64,000 nucleotides of DNA. It comes from Undaria pinnatifida. Lineage: Eukaryota; Sar; Phaeophyceae; Laminariales; Alariaceae. The notes below the pieces were generated by a model that was given only the letters and a program-made list of their open reading frames with translations, did no database searches and had not been told where the DNA came from. Every line of letters begins with the position of its first letter. Positions within the stretch are counted from its first letter, which is position 1. The stretch is taken from contig JABAKD010000019.1 of the NCBI GenBank assembly GCA_012845835.1, positions 4,998,994 through 5,062,993 on the forward strand, given 5' to 3'. The position numbers were made by a program, and so were the translations under genes. Of the stretch, positions 23,301 through 32,759 are shown piece by piece.

Positions 23301-23699
23301 TGTTTGTGGTATGCGGTTGTTCGATACGTGTCCGCGGATATTTGGCGGTTTCGTATATTCTGGGGTTTCGTATTATGTGTCGAGGCATTATTCGGTATAT
23401 GCCTCGAGTGTGGAGCTGCCCCCCCGCGAGGCAGTCGATGATGTTAATGATACGACCCGGGCTCTGATGATAACGATACTGCCCGTATATATGTGAGTGG
23501 TGCAGCCGGTGACAATCAGGTGCGGCTTACCTCCTGTGTGTGGTTTATATGGTGCGGTCTCTGACAGAACGGTATTGACCCACCTGGTGTGTATTTGGTA
23601 TCCGGTGTACGAGTATTTTATCTTCTCTCCTCGATCTACGCCGCAGCGGCACGCCGCGTGGTTACACAGAACACGTTATTCAGCAAGCGTATTCAAACA
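23301..23699 (+). repeat. Copia 3' LTR
   Basis: 399 bp, aligned end to end with the 5' LTR with five mismatches and one gap (about 1.2% divergence). Directly followed by the second copy of the GATGT target duplication at 23700-23704. Confidence 0.95.
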
Positions 23700-24560
23700 G
23701 ATGTCACCACTATTAAACGTGAGGGTGACTCTACTTCGTTAGGCATATGCTACTTCGTTTGGTAGAGATTGTCAGGCGATCATGCAAACAGCCGGAGGCA
23801 CGAAATACCCTGCGTAATAGGTTGGTAGTGTGGTCTACCGCACATATAACATATATATATGTCTGTTATATATATATGTCTGTACTTCATTTCAAATTAT
23901 CATCTATACATTCTAGTGTACGATTGTACGCCCTGTTTTCTCCCCACTGTCGTCGAAGATGATGTGGTCCTGTAGATGTCGCGTCCATACCTGGTGCTCT
24001 TGTTAGTGGTGCTCATGAAAACATGCCCTAGCGAGTAGTAAATGATCGCTGAGTGGCGTTCCTTTCCTTTACATCAAGCCAGGTAGTATATGTTAACGCA
24101 ACCGCTTGCTTGAAAACGACAAATAATATTCCTCACACACCTAATACAGAGGAGGCGCGGCCCGAAGATTGTTCAGTATACCGACGGTCAAGAACAGGTT
24201 ATCGAGCAGCGCACTTGATTTTTACTACCGCTCCTCACTCCACCTAAGACACTACGGGCGTGCGTTTGACCCAGTTCGGTGATGCCCAAAACCAAATTTA
24301 AAGGAGGTGATGTGGTGGGCGAAGGCTATAATGATATCCGCTGCTGCGATTACCCAGTCTCTCATTATGTTTGTTGTTGCGTTCTTGATAAACCTGTTAT
24401 TTGACAACAAGCAGTTTTGACGCATTTTAGGTGTGTGTAAAGACTATATATAGACTATGTGATGTTTCTGAGTCGCATTGACCTTAAATTCGAACGCAGG
24501 GTATGTGGGTTCCATCTTTTGACTGGGCTTCGTATGTGAACGTTTATGTGGTTTTAGTGT
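23700..24560 (+). repeat. Distal unit of family G, 3' part
   Basis: Continues the element interrupted at 16,445: 'gatgtcaccactattaaacg' onward matches the inverse copy at 28,278-27,480 nearly throughout ('gtacgccctgttttctcccc', 'gaagattgttcagtataccg', 'gatgcccaaaaccaaattta'). It ends at the start of the 100-bp array. Confidence 0.75.
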
Positions 24561-25470
24561 GTGGTGCGTCCGCGTGGTTTTTGCTAAGCGTGTATGTTTT
24601 GGTGTTCTAGACTTCGTTATCGTGTTGTTTCAGTGTGGTGTTTTCGAAAACATATTATCTTGTGTCCATGTGGTTGTTGCTACACGCGTGTATATTGGTT
24701 GATGTTCTAGACTTCGTTATCGTATTGTTTCAGAGTGATGCTTTCGAATACATATTATTTTGTGTCCTCGTGGTTGTTGCTACACGTGTATGTTTCAGTT
24801 GTTGTTCTAGAAATCGTTATCGTGTTGTTTCAGAGTGGTGTGTTCGAAAACATATTATCTTGTGTCCATGTGGTTGTTGCTACACGCGTGTGTATTGGAT
24901 GATGTTATAGACTTCGTTACCGTATTGTTTCAGAGTAGTGCTTTCGAATACATATTCGTTTGTGTCCTCGTAGTTGTTGCTACACGTGCATATTTTAGTG
25001 GATATTCTAGAAATCGTTATCGTGTTGTTTCAGAGTGGTGTTTTCGAAAACATATTTCATTGTGTCCATGTGGTTGTTGCTACACGCGTGTATATTGGTT
25101 GATGTTCTAGACTTCGTTATCGTATTGTTTTAGAGTGGTGCTTTCGAAAACATATTATTTTGTGTCCACGTGGTTGTTGCTACACGTGTATGTTTTAGTT
25201 GATATTCTAGAAATCCTTATCGTGTTGTTTCAGAGTGTTGTTTTCGAACACGTACTATTTCGTGTCCGCGTGGTTGTTGCTACACGTGTATGTTTTGGTT
25301 GATGTTCTAGACTTTGTTATTGCATTATTCTAGAGTGGTGGTTTCGAATACGTATTGTTTTGTGTCCGCGTGGTTGTCGCTACACGTGTATGTTTTGGGT
25401 GATGTTTTAGACTTCGTTATAGTGTTGTTTCAGAGTGGTGTTTTCGACTACATATTGGTCTACAGTGGTT
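24560..25470 (+). repeat. Tandem array with exact 100-bp period, about nine units
   Basis: The phrase 'gttctagac' or close variants falls at 24604, 24704, 24804, 24904, 25004, 25104, 25204, 25304 and 25404, a spacing of exactly 100 bp with no indels. Units alternate between 'acttcgttat' and 'aaatcgttat' after that phrase in the middle of the array, suggesting a 200-bp higher-order dimer. Other constants are 'tcgtgttgtttcagagtggt', 'ttcgaaaacatatt' and 'gtggttgttgctacacg'. One and a half units recur in inverse at 27,255-27,420 and a fragment at 55,975-56,030. Short ORFs through it read a repeated 33-residue phrase and are not credible genes. Confidence 0.9.
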
Positions 25471-25960
25471 GGGGGAGGGAACTTTGTGCATATTTGTAAA
25501 ACGTATTTATGTAAGCCGAGAAAACTTCTTCGGGGGCCCAAAACGAAGTTGCGAGGGACGTTTAGGAGTTTAAACGTTTTCCCTCACGGCTTTCGTCAAG
25601 CATGGTGAAAAGCATATTCATCCCTGAAGATAAACATCCAAGAACCAACCTTGACAACTGTTGGTTGTAGCGGTATCATAATACACTTATTATACCGTTA
25701 CTGTTCATAGTTTTACTATGTGTGTATTTATTAGCTTGCTACAAGGTGTGGGTGGAATCCAAATATGGAGTGAGGCTAAGGTTGAAGCCTTGAAATGAAG
25801 GTTTACCAGAAGGTTTACATATATAATTAGTATGCGTATTGAATACATTGATGTGGACGAAGTAGTAGGTGTTTCATCACTGCGATCGCTAGATCCCGGC
25901 ATGTTGGCTGGTGACATGTGATGAGCTGTGGGAGGTTTTAACGCGAAAGAAATTAAACGA
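25470..25960. other. Array flank and unmatched sequence
   Basis: 25,450-25,550 ('cagtggttggggg', 'cgtatttatgtaagccgag', 'aacttcttcgggggccc') recurs at about 56,050-56,130 and looks like the right edge of the family G distal unit. From 25,560 to 25,960 I see no gene and no repeat partner. Confidence 0.5.
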
Positions 25961-25961
25961 T

Positions 25962-26950
25962 ACACAGGTGTGAGATCGAACATTTTATCGCACCTCATTT
26001 TTGCAAGCTGGTACAGTGTAGCTATCAGGGTCAACAGAGTGATGTTAGTCCGTCTGTGCACGGAAACTATGTAACTCGTGAAAGGAAATGCATCAGTTTA
26101 TCAAGTGGATCCTGTGATTGGACTAACCGGTGAGGGGAGGGCGGAGGTTTGGAGGACGTGGGGGCCTGGGGCCTCGTTTTGATCAAGAGGTAGCGGGGGA
26201 GTGAGGGGGGGGGGTCGGGCGGGGCAGCTCAATTTGTGTGTGAAAACTATAAATCCACTAAAAATCCTTTAAGGAGATAAATCTGACGGTTTTTAAAACA
26301 ATGTGCACCAGTTTATCATGAGAGCGGGGGGGGGGGGGACGAGACAGGTAGGGCAGCTCAATCTGCGCGTGGAAACTATACATCTTTTAAGGGTATATAC
26401 ATGACGGTTTGGGAAAAAATGCACCTGTTTATCATGTACATCTTGTAGGTTGTACAACCAGTGACGAGAGGCTGGAGTGTTCGATGGGGTGGGGGTGAGG
26501 TGGTGGGGTGGAGAAGGGGGGGAGGGGATGGCGGGGGGGGGGGAGAGAAGGGCTTTAGGTCGCATAGATGTAAGGGTTTGATACACGCGTGGTGCTAGGT
26601 CTCGGCGATGGTGCGGTTGGTGGGGAAGGAGGGGGGCGTTGGGGGCGGGGGCGAGGGGGGTGAATTGCAGCAGCGGCATGGATGGCTCTAAAAACATAAT
26701 GAAGTGATATCCAGTGCATAGAAGCGTTTACTACTCTGGCGGTTTCGATGTGGGGCGTTTGGGCAAGAGGGAGCGGGCAAGGAAGGGGAGGGGGGGTTAA
26801 GAGGTTTAGGTCAGAAAAATATACACTCCAGCTGTGAGGTCAAAGATTTAATCGAAACTCATCTTTGAAAGATTGTGCGTCATACTCCGATCGCGCGTAT
26901 TCATCATTTATGTAGAGGCTCGCTATACGTGTGGTGCTAGGTCTCCTCGA
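25962..26950 (+). repeat. Family G copy, head truncated
   Basis: A head lacking its middle (25,965-26,065) is followed by cores at 26,063, 26,245 and 26,370, then type-2 modules (26,590-26,780). A restarted diverged head follows at 26,820-26,910 ('tacactccagctgtgaggtc'). It ends at the 3' end of SINE copy C. Confidence 0.7.
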
Positions 26951-26959
26951 TGTATGAGT

Positions 26960-27254
26960 ATATTTTCACACGATTACTTTCCAGTTTCTGGGCAAGCCGT
27001 GGTTACAGGTCTCGTCCCTTCTCCCCCCCGGCTCTTGCAATCAGTTCTTATCGTACATAGGTTCAGCAATCCCATATTTCTCATCGATTTTTCATCGAGT
27101 AATGCTAACTCACGCTTTCACGCTTTCCGCAAGTCAATTTGTGCACAAGAAAAAGTCACCTCGGAATTATACCAGTATGCACTCGCGGGGGTTCGAACTC
27201 ACGAAACCGACCCATACCAGGCTCGATGATAAACTGATACGCCACCGGGCGACC
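26960..27254 (-). mobile_element. tRNA-derived SINE, copy C
   Basis: Minus-strand head 'ggtcgcccggtggcgtatca' (from 27254), B box 'gagttcgaacccc' and the family body down to about 26,960. It sits exactly between the inverse 100-bp array fragment (27,255) and the plus-oriented family G copy, so it either inserted at, or helped form, that junction. No long A tail survives. Confidence 0.7.
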
Positions 27255-28700
27255 GACATATATTACTTCTAGAACATCAACCAAAACATGCACGTGTAGC
27301 AGCAACCACGCGGACACAAAACAATATGTTTTCGAAAACACCCCTCTGAAGCAACACGATAACGAAGTCCGGAACATCAACCAAAACATACACGCTTAGC
27401 AACAACCACGCGGACACAAATTCTCAAATCGCAAGAAAGCCCACACACTAAAACCACACACACGTCCACATTCGAAACCCAATCAAAAGATGGAACCCAT
27501 GTACCCCGGATTCCAAATTGGGGTCCCTACGATTCAGAAGCATCGCAAGGTTTACATATAGTATTTACACACGCCTAAAATGCGTCAAAACTGCTCGTTG
27601 TCAAATGACAGGTTCATCAAGAACGCAACAACAAACAAGACATGAGGCGAGGTAGTCGTAGCAGCGCCCATTAGTATAGCATTCGCCCACCACACCACCT
27701 CCTTTGAATTTGGTTTTGGGCATCACCGAACTGGGTCCAACGCATGCCCGTAGTGTCTCAGGTGGAGTGATGAGCGGGAGTAAAAATGAAGTGCGCTGCT
27801 CGATAACCTGTTTTTGACCGTCGGTATGCTGAACAATCTTCAGGCCGCGTCTCCTCTGTATTAGGTGTGAGCGGAATTTTATTTGTCGTTTTCAAGCAAG
27901 CGGTTGCGTTGACTATACTACTTGGCTTAATGTGAAGGAAAGAAACACCACTCAGCGATCATCTACTACACGCTAGGGTATGCTTTCATGAGCATCACTA
28001 ACAAGAGCACCAGATATGGACGCGACATCTACAGGACCACATCATCTTTGACGACAGTGGGGAGAAAACAGGGCGTACAATCGTACGCTAGATAATAACA
28101 ATGTGAAAATGAAGTACAGACTGTTATATTAACACTGCGGTAGACCACACTACCAACCTATTTCGCAGGGTATTTCGTGCCTCCGGCCGTTTGCATGATC
28201 GCCTGACAACCTCTACCAAACGCGGTAGCATATGCCTAACGAAGTAGAGTCACCCTCGCGTTCAATAGTGGTGACATCGCATGCCCACGTCACCTCGCTT
28301 GATGTATTTGTAAGATGTATCTCTGTCTTAGATTTGGCAACCTCAGAGCCCCACATCGGCACGGTGAAGCCTCAAATCGTATACGTGAGACGATAATAAT
28401 GTGAAAAGGAGGTACAGGCAGATATGTTAAAAGTTGCGGTAGCACACTACCAACTGATTGCGTACGGTGTTCCGTACATACCGTCTGCATGATTGCCTCC
28501 CAACGTATGCCAAGCCAAGTATGACTAACGAAGCAACGTAAATGAGCGCGTGTACACCAAGCGGTCCTTTCAAAACACTAACGATTCGCATTTCTCCCCC
28601 TCGTGCTCAATGGCGGTGACATTTCATGACCACATCACCTCGCCTGTTGTATTTGACAATATGTATCTCATTCTTATAATTAGCAATGTAAAAAAATACT
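27255..28700 (-). repeat. Inverse copy of the family G distal unit with empty copia site
   Basis: On the minus strand it matches 15,960-16,445 joined to 23,700-24,660, ending in 1.5 units of the 100-bp array. At 28,274-28,278 the GATGT target appears once and uninterrupted, so this copy shows the pre-insertion sequence. The plus and minus copies form an inverted repeat of about 1.4 kb arms (copia excluded). Confidence 0.85.
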
Positions 28701-30180
28701 GGAAACTACATGATTGTGCCTATCGATAGAAACTTTCTACATTTGGATCCATTTACACTAACAAATTATGAAGCTTTCAACACGTTGCATACTACATGTA
28801 ACATCAAATCTTCTTGAATAATAAGCAATACCAGGCGGGTGATATAAAGGGGTGCCTTTTTGCTACAAACGTCAGATTCGTCCCCTCCTAAGGGTTTATA
28901 TTTTCCGCGCACATATTGAACCCCCCCGCCCCCCCTCCCCAATCCCTCTTGTTCCAACGCCCCACCTGAAATCACAATCTGCCAAAGTAGTAAACACTAC
29001 CAGCCAGCTGACATCATCTCATTATTTATCTAACCATCCATGCCGTAGCTCCAACTCATCTCCGCCCTCCCCCCCCCCCCCCTTTATTCCCGCCCAGTTC
29101 GTTCAAACGCCCCACTTACAATCGAAATCGGCCAGAGTAATAAGCACTTCTAAGCAATTGGTATCATGTCATTATCATTCTAGCCATCCATGGCGTAGCT
29201 TTCATTCGTCCCCCCTCCCCCCCTCCAACGCCCCCTCCTTCCCCACAACCCGCACGATCGCCTAGACCCAGCATCGCGCGTATAGCAAGCCCCTACATAT
29301 ATGATTAAGACGCGCGATCGGAGGATCACACACAATGTTGCGAACATCAGTGTCGACCAAATTCTTGATCTTATAGCTGGAGTGGACTCTAATATTTTAT
29401 GTGATCTTAAACCTCTTGAACCCGCCCCACCCCCCCACCCCCGGCCCCCCGCCCCGTTTTTTTATATATATTTTTTCCCCTCGCTTCCTCTTGCTTAAAA
29501 CGCCCCACCTAATATCAAAATCCGCCAGAGAAATAAACACTTCCACGCCCTGGATATCGCCTCGTCATCGTTTAGGAGCCGTCCATGCCGCTGCTGCATT
29601 TTCCACCCACCCACGCCCTCAACGCCCCCTTCTTCCCCACACACCTGCACCATCGCCTAGACCTAGCACCACGCGTATAGCAAACCCCTACATCTTCGCG
29701 ACCTAAAGCCCTCCCCCCCCTCCCCCCGCCCCCCCCGCTATATTCCTGCCCCCTCCCCCACAAGAAATATTTATAGTTTTCACGTACGAATTGTCTTGCC
29801 CCACCCGTCCCCTCCCCCCCGTCCCCCCCTCCCGTCCCCCTTTTGATCACAATCAGGCCCCCACGTCTTTAAAAACTCCGCTCTCCCTTCACCGGAAAAT
29901 CGACTCACAGGATACACTTGATTTACTGATGCATTTCCTTCCACAGCTCTGAGATTTTGTCCCCCTCAAAAACGGGTTTTAAAGTTTCCGCGCACAGACT
30001 GCCTAACACCACCCTGTTGACCCTGCTAGCTACACTGTAGTTGCGAGGGGTGTCGCCGACCTATATCCTCGATGAGGACACACAACCCGTAATACGCGCG
30101 ATCGGAGTATCACACACAACTTGCAAATATGAGTTTCGACAAAATATTCGATCTCACAGCTGGAGTGTATTTTAATTTTG
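28700..30180 (-). repeat. Family G copy, minus orientation
   Basis: Continuous with the distal unit: on the minus strand the order is head (30,180-29,945), modules with C runs on the plus strand (29,890-29,700, 29,640-29,410), a partial second head (29,385-29,310), type-2 modules (29,260-28,980) and a last core near 28,895, then the distal unit. Confidence 0.75.
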
Positions 30181-30184
30181 ACCA

Positions 30185-31435
30185 GCATAATATGTAGGGA
30201 CTTGCTATACGCGCGGTGATGAGTCTAGGCGATCGTGCGGGGTGTCGGGAAGAAGGGGGCGTTGGAGGGGGGGAGGGGGGATAAATGAAAGCTACGTCAC
30301 GGATGGCTAGAATGATAATGACGTGATATCAATTGCTTAGAAGTGTTTATTACTCTGGCCGATTTTGATTGTAAGTAGGGCGTTTGAACGAACTGGGCGG
30401 AGAACAAAAGGGGGGGAGGGGGGGGGAAAGAGGGTGGAGATAAGTTGGAGCTACGGCATGGATGGCGAGATGAATAATGAGATGACATCAGCTCGCTGGT
30501 AGTGTTTACTACTCTGGTAGATTTTGATTTCAGGCGCGGCGTTATATTTATGTCGTTTTGAATTTCATCAGAGTATTACTTTGAAAATTAAAATACACTC
30601 CCCAGCTGTGAGATTGAACATTTTGTCGAAACTCATCTTTGTAAGCTGTGTGTGATACTCCGATCGCGCGTATTACGAGTTGTGTGTCCTCATGAGGATA
30701 GAAGTCGGCGACTCCCCTTACAACTACAGTGTAGCTATCAGGGTCAACAGGATGATTTTAGTCAGTCTGTGCGCGGAAACTATAAAACCCGTTTCTGAGG
30801 TAGACAAAATCTGACAGCTTGCTGTGGAAGGAAAGGCATCAGTAAATCAAGCGAATACTGTAAGTCGAATAACCGGTGAGGGGAGAGCGGAGTTTTTAAG
30901 GACGTGGGGGCCTGATTTTGATGAAGAGGGAGGCGGGAGGGGGGGAAGGGGGAGAGGGACAGGCGGAGCAGCTCAATTTGTGCGTGGAATCTATATATCC
31001 TTCTTGGGGGGAGGGGGGGGGATGTGGCGGGGGGGGCCGGGGGCGGGGGGGGAGGGCTTTAGGTCGCATAGATGTAGGGGTTTGCTATACGCGTGGTGCT
31101 AGGTCTAGGCGATGGTGTGGGTGGTGGGGAAGGAGGGGGCGTTGGGGACGGGGGTGGGTGGGAATTGCAGCAGTCTGATCAATACGCGCGATCGGAGGAT
31201 AACACAATGTTGCGATGATCAGTGTCGATCAAGTCTTTGATCTCATAGCTGGAGTGTAATTTAATATTATATGTGACCTTAACCTATTGAAAACCCTTCC
31301 CCCCTCCCCCCTCCCCCGCATTTTTTTTTGCTTTGCTTTCTCTCGCTTGAACGCCCCACCTAATATCGAAATCCGCCAGAGTAATAAACACTTCCACGCT
31401 GTAGATATCGCCTCGTTATCGTTTTAGAGCCGTCG
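30185..31435. repeat. Mixed family G fragments
   Basis: 30,190-30,545 holds two plus-oriented type-2 modules ('ggcgatcgtgcggg', 'acggatggctagaatgataa', 'ggggcgtttgaa'-like). 30,590-31,170 is a plus head with modules. 31,175-31,435 is a minus fragment ('gatcaatacgcgcgatcgga', then 'cgccccacctaatatcgaaa'). Rearranged or nested copies; no gene. Confidence 0.65.
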
Positions 31436-31639
31436 ATGTCGCTGGTATTAATGATGTATATTATCGTATACACCTCGTACACAAGAGACCACGGCGAACT
31501 TCTATATGAACGCCACGAAAGATAGCGTTCGAACAGTTGTATAGATAGGTCACCGTCCCTGCCGAATACGTATGTGCAGACAGTAGACACTCCAAGGATT
31601 GATGAAATAAGAGTTGAACATTAGTATTATATATGTAAA

Positions 31640-32340
31640 CGCTGCGGCGGCAGTGCCGATATCGTTACATCCATCAAGAAACCACTATCACCCGCCCCCT
31701 CAAAAACGCGATACTCCGCAGTATATTGTTACTCAGTGGAACTATCTATATTTCAACATCAATTAAGTATGTACTAAAAGCTGTGGCGGCATTGCCAAAC
31801 ATCACAGCGTACAATGATCTCACGGTAACACGCACCAACGACGTCATGACACCTAGTGTTCCACTCAAAAACACAACAAAATATAGACGAATAATTGGTG
31901 GCGGCAGTACCGGGCATCAACATATACACGGGGGTAACATACGAACCCACGACACCGCAACCAATCGTACCCTGAAGACGCAGACGCAATGTCCGCGCAG
32001 CATAGCATTATATGTTTTTACATTCACATAATGAATAAAACAATACGTTAGTGTGTTTTAAAAGCTGTGCCGGCAACGCCGAGCATCACAGAATTCAAGG
32101 AGCGCACGACAACACGCACCCGCGACATAACCACACATCAACACGTCCCTACAAAAACGTGACTAAATACATACTAAGTGTTGGTGGCGACAGTGCCAGG
32201 CATCATTCACAGGAGCCCTATGAGCACACAAACACCCATGCCTGGTCATCTTATTAGTATTATTAGTACACACTTGCGTATTATCCTACCGTTGTGGCGG
32301 ATGTGCCCGACGTCACACTTTACTAGAGGCTTGACACACA
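31640..32340. repeat. Diverged tandem repeat, about 105-160 bp spacing
   Basis: The phrase 'gtggcggcagtgccg' in various states occurs near 31,642, 31,785, 31,903, 32,066, 32,185 and 32,291. It is followed by 'catcac' and later a 'cctcaaaaacgc' or 'ctacaaaaacgtg' phrase. Strongly decayed. ORF 31726-32031 crosses it without motif. Confidence 0.5.
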
Positions 32341-32604
32341 CCATCGTATCCAACGCCGTGCGCGTGCCATTTCTTTTTCGTTTTCGAAGGAGGCTCCCCT
32401 TCTAGGGCGGGTCATGTACAGCTGGAGAGAGCTCCAACGCGACTGTCGTCCAAATGATAAAATGTCTGGAGAGGGCGCGCCCATACGCATCAACGGCGCG
32501 TTGTAGGCCTGAATGCACCATCTTGGTCGGGAAAACGGAAAACAGCCGCTACGGTTGGCGCCTGGGCGTCGTTCCCAACTTGGCCGGTAGTTCTCCCTGT
32601 TTTT

Positions 32605-32755
32605 TTTCCAATTAATGCGTGAAGGAGAAGTTTCGGGTATCTCAATTTAGACAATAAAAAAGAACAGGAGGGGCCCATGTTTCCCATTAATGCGTAAAGG
32701 GGAAGTTTCGGGTATTGTAATTTAGACAAAGAAACAGAACAGGGGCGGCATAATT
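32605..32755. repeat. Tandem duplication, about 78 bp
   Basis: 'ttaatgcgtgaaggagaagt' with 'ttcgggtatctcaatttaga' is repeated at once as 'ttaatgcgtaaaggggaagt' with 'ttcgggtattgtaatttaga', each ending in an 'agaacagg(a)gggc' phrase. It lies directly before the large minisatellite. Confidence 0.8.
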
Positions 32756-32759
32756 ATGA

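Larger units (their letters stand above)
16446..23699 (+). mobile_element. Ty1/copia LTR retrotransposon, full length but defective
   Basis: Two LTRs of 400 and 399 bp begin TGTTTG and end CAAACA, flank a 6.45 kb interior and are bounded by the 5-bp duplication GATGT (16441-16445 and 23700-23704). Domain order is Gag with two CCHC knuckles, protease, integrase, reverse transcriptase, RNase H. Integrase ahead of reverse transcriptase defines Copia. Gag and Pol lie in one frame until a frameshift near 21,243. The LTRs differ by five substitutions and one single-base indel, so the insertion is fairly recent, yet at least eight in-frame stops make it non-functional as sequenced. The inverse copy of the host repeat at 28,274-28,278 preserves the unoccupied target. 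Confidence 0.95.

Noticed and set aside
24560-25470. Possible CRISPR array
   Set aside because: Units are continuous 100-bp tandem repeats without unique spacers, in eukaryotic repeat context.
24635-25499. Overlapping 61-91-codon ORFs through the 100-bp array
   Set aside because: A 100-bp period is not a multiple of three, so the frame rotates; apparent repeats of a phrase come from the DNA repeat.
30824-31178. Gly-rich ORFs at the 30.6 kb family G copy
   Set aside because: Artefact of G runs.
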